A stretch of DNA of 64,000 nucleotides from Flavobacteriales bacterium CG_4_9_14_3_um_filter_40_17 (lineage in GTDB: Bacteria; Bacteroidota; Bacteroidia; Flavobacteriales; Flavobacteriaceae). The position numbers and the translations under genes are program-made. Below the pieces are notes generated by a model. It was given only the letters and a program-made list of their open reading frames with translations, searched no databases and was not told the DNA's origin. Below are positions 25,432 to 34,194 of the stretch, piece after piece (the first letter of the stretch is position 1; each line of letters starts with the position of its first letter). The stretch covers positions 1 to 64,000 of the forward strand of contig PFUR01000028.1 in assembly GCA_002790195.1 (NCBI GenBank). The letters are read 5' to 3'.

Positions 25432-26388
25432 TCAAAAAACTGCTTTTGCCACAGCCTGAATATTATCTGATTTTCCCATTGAGTAATAGTGCAAAACCGG
25501 CACGCCTGCGGCTATCAAGCCTTTGCTTTGTTCGATACACCAATCCACTCCCAATTGCCGTACTTCTTTGTCATCCTTGCACCTAACCACCTCCATGACC
25601 AAATCGTCAGGAAGGTCAACCTTAAACCGGTGCGGAATCAGATTGAGTTGTTTTTTGGTTGCCAAGGGTTTCAATCCCGGTATAATCGGCACATCAATGT
25701 CCTCTTTACGGCATCGATCTACAAAATCAAAATACTTCTTGTTGTCAAAAAACATCTGCGTGATGATGTAATGTGCGCCGTTTTTAATTTTTTTCTTCAA
25801 AAAATGAAAATCACTTTCCATACTCGGTGCTTCCATGTGTTTTTCCGGATAGCCGGCAACACCAATACAGAAATCTGTATGAGCAGAATTTTCAAGTGAA
25901 TCATCCAGATATTTCCCATTATTCATCGCCACGATTTGTTTCACCAATTCTTCTGCATAAGCATGACCCTCTTTTTCGGGTTTAAAATAGGTTTCACTTT
26001 TCACCGCATCTCCACGCAATGCCACCACGTTATCAATGCCCAAAAAACCAAGGTCTATTAATAAATTTTCTGTGTCTTCCTTGGTAAATCCTCCACATAA
26101 TATATGCGGTACGGCATCAATATCGTACCTATTTTGTATCGCTGCGCAGATTCCCACCGTACCCGGCCGTTTACGAACAACCTTTTTCCGGAGCAATCCG
26201 CTGGTAACTTCATGAAAATCATACTCTTCCCGATGATAGGTCACATCGATAAAAGGCGGCTTGAACTCAATCAACGGATCGATATGATCAAAAATAGACT
26301 GTATGGTTTGCCCTTTTAGGGGTGGCAAAATCTCAAACGAGAAGAGTGTTTTCCCGTTTCCCGATTCGATGTGTTCTGTGACTTTCAT
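25432..26388 (-). CDS. metF: Methylenetetrahydrofolate reductase
   Basis: FAD enzyme that reduces 5,10-methylene-THF to 5-methyl-THF, the methyl donor for MetH; cytoplasmic TIM barrel of 318 residues. Seen: FSFEILPPLKG near the N-terminus, PFIDVTYHRE, GICAAIQNRYDIDAVPHILCGG, VVALRGDA, IGVAGYPEKHMEAPS, FLKKKIKNGAHYIITQMFFDN and PIIPGLKPL. All are standard MetF blocks. It follows metH2 by 80 bases in the SAM-riboswitch-controlled operon, so methyl supply and methyl transfer are regulated together. Confidence 0.97.
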   Translation of the reverse strand: MKVTEHIESGNGKTLFSFEILPPLKGQTIQSIFDHIDPLIEFKPPFIDVTYHREEYDFHEVTSGLLRKKVVRKRPGTVGICAAIQNRYDIDAVPHILCGGFTKEDTENLLIDLGFLGIDNVVALRGDAVKSETYFKPEKEGHAYAEELVKQIVAMNNGKYLDDSLENSAHTDFCIGVAGYPEKHMEAPSMESDFHFLKKKIKNGAHYIITQMFFDNKKYFDFVDRCRKEDIDVPIIPGLKPLATKKQLNLIPHRFKVDLPDDLVMEVVRCKDDKEVRQLGVDWCIEQSKGLIAAGVPVLHYYSMGKSDNIQAVAKAVF

Positions 26389-26421
26389 ATCTTGTGAATC
26401 TATATTTTTATCTTAATTAGA

Positions 26422-26452
26422 CCTTACAGGTTTTGACTTCGGGACTGTAAGG
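26422..26452 (-). repeat. Inverted repeat between metH2 and metF
   Basis: CCTTACAG (26422-26429) and CTGTAAGG (26445-26452) form a perfect 8-bp stem with a 15-base loop. No U run follows on either strand. It may be an mRNA processing or stability element; it is not a convincing terminator. Confidence 0.5.
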
Positions 26453-26468
26453 CCTTGATTTGGCAAAA

Positions 26469-29168
26469 CTATTCTGCCAGATTGGGTTGCAGCCATCTGA
26501 AAGCTTCCTCGTCCTTCATGCCCTTTCGTTTGGCAAAATCCAATACCTGGTCCTGTCTTATCTTACCCAATCCAAAATATTTCGATTCCGGATGCGCAAA
26601 ATAAGACCCGGACACAGACGAAGCCGGCCACATGGCCAAACTTTCGGTCAACTTGATCCCAATTCGTCTCTCAACATCCAGCAATTTCCAGATGGTTCTT
26701 TTTTCTGTGTGATCCGGACAGGCAGGGTATCCCGGAGCGGGCCGTATGCCCACATATTTCTCTTTGATTAAATCCTCTTTTGCCAAAGATTCGTTTTGTT
26801 GATATCCCCAAAACTCAGTTCGCACTTTTAAGTGCAAATATTCCGCGAAAGCCTCTGCCAACCGATCGGAAAGCGCTTTGGCTAAAATCGAATTATAATC
26901 ATCCAGATTTGTTTTGTACGCATCGGCTATTGCATCGGTTTCAAAACCTGCCGTCACACAAAAAAACCCGAGGTAATCTTTCTTGCCCACCTCTTTGGGA
27001 ATTACAAAATCTGCCAAGGCAAGGTTGGGTGCGCCAGCCGTTTTTTCACTTTGCTGACGCAGGGTTCGCACAGTTTCAAGCAATTGGCTTTCCGTATTGT
27101 AGATTTCAATGTCATCGTCATCTACCTGATTGGCGGCAAAAAGCCCGTAAACGCCTTTGGGTTGCAAACGTTTGTTCTTAACCCAATCTTCAAGCATCTG
27201 ATTTGCATCGTCAAACAAAGATTGCGCTTGCTCACCCACTATTTCATCCGTCAGGATAGCTGGATATTTTCCGTGTAATTCCCACGATTGAAAAAAAGGT
27301 GTCCAATCGACAAATGGCAACAGGTTTTCAACCGAAACTTCTATTTCCTGAACACCAAGAAAATTAGGCTTTACCGGCTGGTATGACTCCCACTCAAGCG
27401 CAAACTTATTGGCTCTAGCTTGTGCGATTGTCAAGAAATTCTTTTCTTTTTTTCGACCTAAATAATCCGATGACAACTTGCTATATTCTTCGCGGATGGT
27501 TTTGCTGTATGGCTCATAAGTGTCTTTCCCCAACAGATTCCCTGCCACGGTCACTGCGCGTGAAGCGTCAAGCACATGAACAACTGCATGGTCATATTCA
27601 GGTGCAATTTTTACGGCTGTATGCAACCTTGAAGTGGTCGCGCCACCGATGAGCAAAGGAATTTTCATTCCCTGTCTCTTCATCTCCTGTGCCAAAAACG
27701 CCATCTCGTCGAGCGAAGGGGTGATCAGCCCGCTGAGCCCAATCAAGTCAACCTGCTCTTTGCGTGCCGTTTCGATGATTTTCTCCGGTGGCACCATTAC
27801 TCCCAAATCGATGATTTCATAATTGTTGCATCCCAAAACTACCCCCACGATGTTTTTGCCAATGTCGTGTACATCTCCTTTGACCGTTGCCATTAAAACC
27901 TTACCCGCATTTTTAGATTGATTCCCTTCCTGTGGAAATTCGAGTTTTGCCGCTTCGATAAATGGCAATAAATGCGCTACCGCCTTTTTCATTACCCGGG
28001 CGGATTTGACAACTTGCGGAAGAAACATTTTCCCCGAGCCAAACAAATCACCCACTACGTTCATTCCATTCATTAAATAGACTTCGATGACTTCCAACGG
28101 CCGTTCACAAATCAAACGAGCTTCTTCTACATCGAGCTCTACAAACTCATCTAAACCTTTTACCAATGAATGTGTGATGCGCTGCTGCAAGGGCAGGGAT
28201 CGCCATTCAGAAACTGCTTTCTCGGTTTTTTTGCCATCGCCTTTAAAATCATCGGCAAAAGCCAGCAGCCTTTCGGTGGCATCTTCGCGACGATCGAGCA
28301 AGACATCTTCTACAAGTTCGAGCAGTTCTTTTGGAATTTCGTCATACACTTCGAGCATTTCCGGATTGACGATGCCCATATTCATCCCGTGTTGAATCGC
28401 ATGATAGAGAAATGCCGCGTGCATGGCTTCCCGCACAGCATTGTTCCCCCTGAACGAAAAGGACACATTGCTCACGCCGCCGCTCACATTGGAACAGGGA
28501 AGGTTTTTGCGAATCCATTGTGCAGCCAAGAAAAAATCGAGTGCATTGCGGCGGTGTTCTTCCATGCCTGTTGCAACTGGAAAAATATTGGGATCAAAGA
28601 TGATGTCTTGAGGGGGAAATTTCACTTGATAGACCAAAATATCATACGACCGTTTACAGATTTCTTTCCTTCGTTCCAGCGTATCTGCCTGTCCAGCTTC
28701 ATCAAAAGCCATGACGATGATGGCGGCGCCGTATTTCATGATGCGTTTGGCTCGCTCGACAAAAGCCGCTTCGCCTTCTTTGAGGCTTATCGAATTGACC
28801 ACACATTTTCCTTGTACCACCTTGAGCCCAGCTTCGATAATTTCCCATTTTGAGCTGTCAATCATGATTGGAATACGGGAAATATCGGGTTCGGCTGCAA
28901 TCAGGTTGAGAAACTTTGTCATGGCCTGAACGCCATCTAACATAGCTTCGTCCATGTTGACATCTAATATTTGTGCTCCGCCTTCCACCTGCGCACGAGC
29001 CACTTCAAGGGCTTCCCGATAATTGTCTTCCTTAATCAGGCGTAGGAATTTCTTGGAGCCTGTCACGTTGGTTCTTTCGCCTATGTTGACAAAATTTGAT
29101 TCGGGTGTCAGCACAAAAGGCTCTAAACCGGAAAGCGTCAAATATCGGTTACAATCAGATTCTTGCAT
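26469..29168 (-). CDS. metH: Methionine synthase, pterin/cobalamin/activation modules
   Basis: Second half of a split B12-dependent methionine synthase, 899 residues, which moves the methyl group from 5-methyl-THF through cobalamin to homocysteine. Domains in order: pterin-binding ([48 protein letters not shown]); cobalamin cap and Rossmann domain with the DxHxxG motif [20 protein letters not shown], plus [13 protein letters not shown]; and the SAM-dependent reactivation domain with [14 protein letters not shown]. It starts 14 bases inside the end of metH1, so the two are translationally coupled. The homocysteine-binding module is on the separate upstream polypeptide. Confidence 0.96.
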   Translation of the reverse strand: MQESDCNRYLTLSGLEPFVLTPESNFVNIGERTNVTGSKKFLRLIKEDNYREALEVARAQVEGGAQILDVNMDEAMLDGVQAMTKFLNLIAAEPDISRIPIMIDSSKWEIIEAGLKVVQGKCVVNSISLKEGEAAFVERAKRIMKYGAAIIVMAFDEAGQADTLERRKEICKRSYDILVYQVKFPPQDIIFDPNIFPVATGMEEHRRNALDFFLAAQWIRKNLPCSNVSGGVSNVSFSFRGNNAVREAMHAAFLYHAIQHGMNMGIVNPEMLEVYDEIPKELLELVEDVLLDRREDATERLLAFADDFKGDGKKTEKAVSEWRSLPLQQRITHSLVKGLDEFVELDVEEARLICERPLEVIEVYLMNGMNVVGDLFGSGKMFLPQVVKSARVMKKAVAHLLPFIEAAKLEFPQEGNQSKNAGKVLMATVKGDVHDIGKNIVGVVLGCNNYEIIDLGVMVPPEKIIETARKEQVDLIGLSGLITPSLDEMAFLAQEMKRQGMKIPLLIGGATTSRLHTAVKIAPEYDHAVVHVLDASRAVTVAGNLLGKDTYEPYSKTIREEYSKLSSDYLGRKKEKNFLTIAQARANKFALEWESYQPVKPNFLGVQEIEVSVENLLPFVDWTPFFQSWELHGKYPAILTDEIVGEQAQSLFDDANQMLEDWVKNKRLQPKGVYGLFAANQVDDDDIEIYNTESQLLETVRTLRQQSEKTAGAPNLALADFVIPKEVGKKDYLGFFCVTAGFETDAIADAYKTNLDDYNSILAKALSDRLAEAFAEYLHLKVRTEFWGYQQNESLAKEDLIKEKYVGIRPAPGYPACPDHTEKRTIWKLLDVERRIGIKLTESLAMWPASSVSGSYFAHPESKYFGLGKIRQDQVLDFAKRKGMKDEEAFRWLQPNLAE

Positions 29169-30171
29169 GAACAGTATGGGCTTTTCGGGGTTGGTAGTTT
29201 TTCACGAGTTCGGCAATCAATTGGATGTGTTCGGGTGAAGTCCCGCAGCAACCACCGACAATGTTGACCAAATTTTCATCTAAATATTCTTTGAGCAAAG
29301 CCTGCATTTGCGCCGGAGATTGGTCATAATGCCCAAAGGGATTGGGCAAGCCGGCATTCGGATAGACCGAGATAAACAAATCGGTTGCACGAGACAACCG
29401 CTGCACGTAGGGGCGAAGTTGCTCGGCTCCTAAAGCACAATTGAAACCCACGCTCAAAAGCGGAATATGCAAAATAGAAATCAGGAAGGCTTCTACGGTT
29501 TGGCCTGAAAGCGTCCGCCCGGAAGCATCGGTTATTGTACCGCTTACCATAACAGGAATATCTAATTTTCGTTGCTCTTTCACTTCGGCAATCGCGAAAA
29601 GTGCCGCCTTTGCATTGAGCGTATCAAAAATAGTTTCTACCAATAAAATATCCACACCACCATCGATGAGTGCTTCTACCTGCAGTTGGTAAGCTGTTCT
29701 CAATTCATCAAACTTTACTGCCCGGTAAGCCGGGTCGTTCACGTCGGGTGACATACTGGCAGTTTTGTTGGTGGGTCCGATAGCACCAGCCACAAACCGG
29801 GGTTTGTCCGGTTGCTTTTGGTTGTATTCGTCTGCTGCTCGCCGCGCCAATTGCGCCGATTGGTAGTTAAGTTCATAAACCAAGTGCTCCATGCCGTAGT
29901 CTGCCATGGCTATGGCCGTTCCTGAGAAGGTGTTTGTCTCGATGATGTCTGCGCCCGCTTCGAGATATTTCCTGTGAATTTTCAGGATAGCCTGCGGTTG
30001 GGTGAGAGACAACAAATCGTTGTTTCCTTTGAGCAGTTTTGGGAAATCTTTGAACCGGGTTCCCCGAAAATCTTCCTCCGAAAATTGATGTTCCTGAATC
30101 ATGGTTCCCATGGCGCCGTCCAACACCAAGATTCTTTCCGCCAAGAGCGCTGTTAATTTTTTTGACAACAT
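29155..30171 (-). CDS. metH: Methionine synthase, homocysteine S-methyltransferase module
   Basis: Homocysteine/zinc module of split MetH, 338 residues. Seen: [20 protein letters not shown] at the N-terminus, [37 protein letters not shown], the first zinc cysteine in [12 protein letters not shown] and the paired cysteines in [13 protein letters not shown]. These three cysteines bind the zinc that activates the homocysteine thiol. First gene of the metH1-metH2-metF operon, with a SAM-I riboswitch 86 bases upstream. The split architecture is common in Bacteroidota and is not a frameshift: both frames have their own ATG and overlap by 14 bases. Confidence 0.96.
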   Translation of the reverse strand: MLSKKLTALLAERILVLDGAMGTMIQEHQFSEEDFRGTRFKDFPKLLKGNNDLLSLTQPQAILKIHRKYLEAGADIIETNTFSGTAIAMADYGMEHLVYELNYQSAQLARRAADEYNQKQPDKPRFVAGAIGPTNKTASMSPDVNDPAYRAVKFDELRTAYQLQVEALIDGGVDILLVETIFDTLNAKAALFAIAEVKEQRKLDIPVMVSGTITDASGRTLSGQTVEAFLISILHIPLLSVGFNCALGAEQLRPYVQRLSRATDLFISVYPNAGLPNPFGHYDQSPAQMQALLKEYLDENLVNIVGGCCGTSPEHIQLIAELVKNYQPRKAHTVHARI

Positions 30172-30256
30172 AAAATATCCTATTCTTTTATAAATTAGAA
30201 TACGTCAAAATGAAAACAGTAACAAGAAAGTGTGGAGAATCAATTAAAAAAACACT

Positions 30257-30364
30257 GTCATCTTTCCGAAGTAAACACTTCAGTAGAACGTAGCACCTTC
30301 TCTGCAAAGCGCAAAGGGTTGCTAAGGTTTCACAGGGTCTATTCCCTCAACCTTTCTTGATAAC
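30257..30364 (-). ncRNA. SAM-I (S-box) riboswitch aptamer
   Basis: Read on the minus strand, the leader contains the ordered S-box elements: P1 5' strand GTTATC (30364-30359), the AAGAAAGG entry to the kink-turn, GAGGGAATAGACCCT with GTGAAACC and TAGCAACC, then the variable P3 arm, GGTGCTACGTTCTAC, a P4 hairpin CTGAAGT/ACTTCGG, and the P1 3' strand GATGAC (30262-30257), which can pair with GTTATC. It is located between a strong promoter and metH1. High SAM should reduce expression of the methionine-regeneration operon. A seven-U run lies directly downstream, so transcription control is possible, but the expression platform was not resolved. Confidence 0.93.
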
Positions 30365-30391
30365 GTATCACAAAACGCATGAACTTGGGTG

Positions 30392-30423
30392 CAAAGGTAA
30401 CACAATTGAAACTTGATAAACAA
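30392..30423 (-). promoter_or_regulatory. Promoter of the SAM-riboswitch/met operon
   Basis: On the minus strand TTG (30423-30421), 21-base spacer, TACCTTTG (30399-30392): a full consensus match. The inferred start near 30385 lies about 20 bases before the riboswitch aptamer. Confidence 0.8.
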
Positions 30424-30537
30424 GTTTTAAACAGATATGTTTGTTTGGTAAATTTTTTAAAAAGCTCAATTTGAGGAAAAAACAGGAAGATTTCACAAAT
30501 CTTTTTGTAAATGTTAACTGAGTAGTCCAATAACCAA

Positions 30538-32313
30538 TTAATTTTTTAAGGAAATTGAAGCGGAATTATTTTTTGCAACCAAAGAAATCCCATCATCTAT
30601 TAAATGTCCTACCTCGGGGCGTTTTCGTTTGACATTTTCAAAATGAGTCAAAATTTCTTTACAAAAACCCGGATCGTTAGATAAAACTGCAAGTTCGTAC
30701 AACTCAACCGAAAGCAGCCAATCATTGGGGTGATGCAACAGAATTTCTTCAAAAACCTTGTGGCGTGAGATGGTTTTATTTCTCCCTTCCCTGTACTCTC
30801 TTATTTGTTGATACAATTTTTCCAAAGCTGTTTTCTCAGCAGACTTTCGATGTTTGATGGTTGATTCTTTGGGGATTACGGTCATTCTATCAAAACTTTT
30901 CGTGTCAGCCGGGCCACTGAATGCAGAGATAATTTCTTTGCCAACAGCCATGTTATACAAGCCCCAATCGGGTTGGAAAAGCGTTAGGTTTTGATAGGTG
31001 ACGGTACAATTTTTAAAACTGATGAGAATTATTTTTCCTTGCAAGTTTCTCGTTCCGGTAATAATTTCGCCGGACACTTTGATGCCTCCCTCAAAGTCTA
31101 AAGTCACACATTCACCCTCATAAATGTCATACGCCCGCAAATCGCGCGGGCTCATGTCCTCGATTGCCAAGTTGATGCCTTTGAGCTTGCCTATCGGGCT
31201 TCCAAAACCGGCGGCATGTGTTTTTGCTCCGTGCCCTACCAATTCTTTATCACGTGATGACAACGCCGTTTGTCCACTTGTTTGCACGTAAATCGCTTGC
31301 CCTTCGTGTGCAATCATCTTTGAAAAAACACCGGAAATTTGAATTCCGGTACTCAATTCAATGGTTCCCAAAGCCTTAGAATTTATTAATTTTCGCACCC
31401 CTTTCAATCCGCCTTTCCGGACTGCCATTTGGTTAGCAAATTCTTCCAGTACTAAACTTAAATGAGCAAAGTCTGGCGTTACGTAAAGTTGCGGTTGGGG
31501 TTTTGTGATGTCGAAAGACTGAAAGGCGGCTTCTATCGAGTAGGGTACTTTTTTCACCTGCTTGGTCATACACCACGCGCTTTCACCAATGGAAGACAAC
31601 AATCCGGCACCATAAATTTTCGATTTGTCGGGTGTGCCGATGAGCCCGTATTCGACTGTCCACCAATGCAAATTTCTGATAAGAGCCATTTCGCTGGGCT
31701 CGCTCATGTTTTCTTGTATAAACGACACTTTTTTTTCTGCTTCTTCTATTTCATTTTGATTTGTTCCCTCGGCTTCTTTGATGATGGACAAATGGCGGAT
31801 AGCCTCATACATTTCGTAGTCTTTGGCACTGGCAATAGCTTTGCTGCCTATTTCACCGAAACGCCTGAGGTATTCCGCGTATTCCGGGTTGGCGATGATG
31901 GGGGCATGGCCTGCTCCTTCATGGATGATGTCAGGAGCGGGCGTGTATTCGATGTGTTCGAGTTGACGGATATCGGAAGCAATCACCAGTACATTGTAGG
32001 CTTGAAACTCCATAAATGCATTGGGAGGGATAAAACCGTCCACGGCTACGGCAGCCCAGCCGATTTCTTTTAGAATTCGGTTCATCCCATACATATTCGG
32101 TATGTAGTCTATTGAAATCCCCGTTTTCTTCAAGCCGTCTAAATAGGAATTGTGTGCAACACGACTCAAGTAATCGACATTTTTCCGCATCACATAACGC
32201 CAAACAGCTTGGTCAATCGAGGTATAGTCGTCATAATTTTGAGGTTTGATAAACTGCCGAAGATGCTCGGGTAGTTTATCTAAAACCGGGTTGTTTGGAA
32301 TCGGTTGCTCCAT
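30538..32313 (-). CDS. Aromatic amino acid hydroxylase with long C-terminal extension
   Basis: Non-haem iron, pterin-dependent hydroxylase, 591 residues, probably phenylalanine 4-hydroxylase-like. The start at 32313 is preferred because the conserved region begins there; the longer frame adds 23 residues of low quality. Iron ligands are intact: H131 and H136 (IIHEGAGHAP) and E221 (HWWTVEYGLIG). The catalytic domain carries a charged insertion (about 160-205) between these ligands. Beyond about residue 330 lie some 260 extra residues, with a beta-rich portion (ITGTRNLQGKIILISFKNCTV) and a Lys/Arg-rich helical tail, absent from typical bacterial enzymes of roughly 260-300 residues. Product could be tyrosine or another hydroxylated aromatic amino acid. 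Ordinary single gene. Confidence 0.85.
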   Translation of the reverse strand: MEQPIPNNPVLDKLPEHLRQFIKPQNYDDYTSIDQAVWRYVMRKNVDYLSRVAHNSYLDGLKKTGISIDYIPNMYGMNRILKEIGWAAVAVDGFIPPNAFMEFQAYNVLVIASDIRQLEHIEYTPAPDIIHEGAGHAPIIANPEYAEYLRRFGEIGSKAIASAKDYEMYEAIRHLSIIKEAEGTNQNEIEEAEKKVSFIQENMSEPSEMALIRNLHWWTVEYGLIGTPDKSKIYGAGLLSSIGESAWCMTKQVKKVPYSIEAAFQSFDITKPQPQLYVTPDFAHLSLVLEEFANQMAVRKGGLKGVRKLINSKALGTIELSTGIQISGVFSKMIAHEGQAIYVQTSGQTALSSRDKELVGHGAKTHAAGFGSPIGKLKGINLAIEDMSPRDLRAYDIYEGECVTLDFEGGIKVSGEIITGTRNLQGKIILISFKNCTVTYQNLTLFQPDWGLYNMAVGKEIISAFSGPADTKSFDRMTVIPKESTIKHRKSAEKTALEKLYQQIREYREGRNKTISRHKVFEEILLHHPNDWLLSVELYELAVLSNDPGFCKEILTHFENVKRKRPEVGHLIDDGISLVAKNNSASISLKN

Positions 32314-32422
32314 TTTTTTATGCTTTGTGTAAAAATACAAAGAAATATCGGCTCTTTGTTTTAAATAAAACATAAAAACCATTCGGGTAGAGTGGTTTAG
32401 CCAGTGCGATTGATAAGACTAA

Positions 32423-32971
32423 TTACTTTTTATTGCCAGGAGGATATTGTTCCAAAATTTTGGACACAAATTCGTTAATGTTTTTTTCCTTTCGGTCGAT
32501 GTTGTCTGACAAAACACCTGTTCCTTTACCCTGCCATATCAGTTCCTTTTTCTTGGCATCAATCAGGTCAACGAACAAAACGCCTTCTGTACTGACTGAC
32601 ACGTTATTGCCGTAACCACCGCCATAACCGTAAGGCCCGTAAAAATAAGGATAACCGTAATAGCCGTAGCCGTAACCATAGGGATTGTAAACATCTACAC
32701 GCTCTTTGGCCTTAGCAAAAATATTGACCATCAGATCGGGATTTTCGGATTTGGTGAAACCTTTTGCCAACATCTGGCTTTCGATGGCACGCAGGATTCT
32801 TTTTTTATCTAAATCAGAGATTTCTACTTTGTCGATGCCATCCTTGTAGAAAGCAAAAGTTTTGTACTGATCAAAAGAGATTTTTTTGTCATAATCCGTT
32901 GCTACTTGCACCGAGCTGCATGCGGTCAGAAAAACTACAAATAAAACGATTGAAAAATAGACGGTTTTCAT
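32423..32971 (-). CDS. DUF4136 family lipoprotein
   Basis: Lipid-anchored envelope protein of 182 residues. The start at 32971 opens a lipoprotein signal with cysteine 18 (LTACSSVQVATDYD); the longer frame to 33091 overlaps the small upstream gene and is rejected. The VATDYDKKISFDQYKTFAFY opening, the RRAIESQMLAKGFTKSENPD-like helix and the C-terminal VDLIDAKKKELIWQGKGTG block define DUF4136. A tyrosine/glycine-rich low-complexity stretch (about 98-122) is embedded in the middle. Function of the family is unknown; envelope stress or surface roles are speculative. Transcribed with the DUF5522 gene 50 bases upstream. Confidence 0.8.
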   Translation of the reverse strand: MKTVYFSIVLFVVFLTACSSVQVATDYDKKISFDQYKTFAFYKDGIDKVEISDLDKKRILRAIESQMLAKGFTKSENPDLMVNIFAKAKERVDVYNPYGYGYGYYGYPYFYGPYGYGGGYGNNVSVSTEGVLFVDLIDAKKKELIWQGKGTGVLSDNIDRKEKNINEFVSKILEQYPPGNKK

Positions 32972-33021
32972 AATCTGATATTTTAATAAGATTTTATCAA
33001 GAATTGTACCATTTGATAGGA

Positions 33022-33171
33022 TTACTTTGTCAAAGAATTTGTTTTGTTGGAATATCCATAAGGACAATGCCGGCAACCACTTAGACAACAATACCCTCGT
33101 TTGCGGTGATAGGTTTCCGTAAAAACTTTAAACCCTTCTTCGGACCAATAAAAATCTTCGTGTTCAGTCAT
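33022..33171 (-). CDS. Small cysteine-rich DUF5522-like protein
   Basis: A 49-residue gene, too short for standard length cut-offs. It starts at the ATG at 33171 and begins MTEHEDFYWSEEGFKVFTE, followed by a basic YHRKRGYCCLSGCRHCPYGY core with four cysteines. The CC-x(3)-C-x(2)-CPY cluster looks like a small metal-binding site, and the overall pattern fits the DUF5522 family of Bacteroidota and other bacteria. The acidic first half and basic cysteine-rich second half are typical. The frame is closed by TAA at 33024-33022 and a -7 element lies just upstream, so it is a real gene. Confidence 0.8.
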   Translation of the reverse strand: MTEHEDFYWSEEGFKVFTETYHRKRGYCCLSGCRHCPYGYSNKTNSLTK

Positions 33172-33187
33172 CCTGTTCTTATTAAAA

Positions 33188-33195
33188 CAAAATTA
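33188..33195 (-). promoter_or_regulatory. Putative -7 element of the DUF5522-DUF4136 pair
   Basis: On the minus strand TAATTTTG (33195-33188) matches TAnnTTTG, 17 bases upstream of the ATG at 33171. No clear -33 TTG, so only a partial match. It would make this pair independent of the upstream sugar operon. Confidence 0.4.
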
Positions 33196-33248
33196 AGGAA
33201 CATTTACCCTACCCGATAAAATATTAAAAAAACATTGGGAAATGCGAC

Positions 33249-34190
33249 TCAACTGATTTTTTGGAGTTCAGCTAAAATATCGATGTCTTTTGGCAAGCCA
33301 CCAATGCTTTGCAGTTTGATAGAAGCCAGTTTGAGTGCCTTCCGGATACAGGTTTCCGGTGATTTTTCTTGGAGAAAAGCAAAAAGAAAACCTGACCAAA
33401 AAGCATCGCCTGCACCCGTGGCATCGACAATCTTTTCAACGTGCAATGCTTGCTCTTGAATAATCGGGAATCCTTTTCGAGACAGTTTGACACCTTTGCT
33501 ACCCAAGGTCAAACATATCCATTCGACTCCCACTTGGTGGAAATATTCAAAAGCTTCGGCATGGTTTATTTCTCTGCCAAAATAGCGGTAGATGTCGTCT
33601 TCACTGAGTTTGAGCAGCGGATTGTATGCACAAAACGCACGGACAACTTGATGCGCTTCTTCTCGATTTGGCCAGATTTTAGGCGCATAGTTTAAGTCGA
33701 TGCTCAACCTGCAACCCAAAGAATCTGCTTTTTTAGCTTTGGCAAGAATCGTCTGGCGCGCCGGATTTTTACTTAATGCAAAACAGGTGGTATGGAAAAT
33801 CCGTGCTTGCGAAAGCCATTCATCCGGAATTTGAGTTTCATATATTTCTTTATCCGCTTCGCGATAAGCCAAGAAGTCGGGGGTTTGTGTCGTTTTAGAT
33901 ACCAAGATGATGCTGGTCGGGTAATCTTTCAGCACAGCAATACTTTGCCTTTCCAAACTACGTTTGTCCAATTCTTCCAAAACAAACTTCCCCAGCCCAT
34001 CGTTGCCAACACTTGAAATGAGTTTGACTTGCAGCCCCAAACGGGTGGTATTGACGGCCACGTTGGTAGGTGATCCGCCCAAAAACCGTTTGTAATCGAT
34101 TGTTGAAAAAATGTCTGATTCCGTTTGATGACCGATGAAGTCAATCAAAATTTCCCCAATGGATAATATGTCAATGGTTTTCTCACGCAT
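33249..34190 (-). CDS. PfkB-family carbohydrate kinase, probable fructokinase
   Basis: Cytoplasmic ribokinase-fold sugar kinase, 313 residues. The N-terminal signature GGSPTNVAVNTTRLG follows a DILSIGEILIDFIG start, and the C-terminal PfkB signature DATGAGDAFWSGFLFAF carries the catalytic aspartate. These match fructokinases and related kinases of the family (5-dehydro-2-deoxygluconokinase is an alternative). It is the last gene of a tightly spaced operon (4 bases after the GH100-like gene), so it probably phosphorylates the fructose or another hexose released by the upstream hydrolases. Substrate is inferred from context. Confidence 0.85.
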   Translation of the reverse strand: MREKTIDILSIGEILIDFIGHQTESDIFSTIDYKRFLGGSPTNVAVNTTRLGLQVKLISSVGNDGLGKFVLEELDKRSLERQSIAVLKDYPTSIILVSKTTQTPDFLAYREADKEIYETQIPDEWLSQARIFHTTCFALSKNPARQTILAKAKKADSLGCRLSIDLNYAPKIWPNREEAHQVVRAFCAYNPLLKLSEDDIYRYFGREINHAEAFEYFHQVGVEWICLTLGSKGVKLSRKGFPIIQEQALHVEKIVDATGAGDAFWSGFLFAFLQEKSPETCIRKALKLASIKLQSIGGLPKDIDILAELQKIS

Positions 34191-34194
34191 GATT

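Noticed and set aside
28170-28853. 227-codon plus-strand frame inside metH2
   Set aside because: It lies entirely antisense to conserved MetH domains and has no recognisable domain or promoter.
29155-29168. Possible frameshift joining metH1 and metH2
   Set aside because: Both genes have their own start and the split form is standard in the phylum; the 14-base overlap is typical translational coupling.
31462-32073. 203-codon plus-strand frame inside the aromatic amino acid hydroxylase gene
   Set aside because: It is antisense to a gene with intact iron ligands; a shadow of codon bias.
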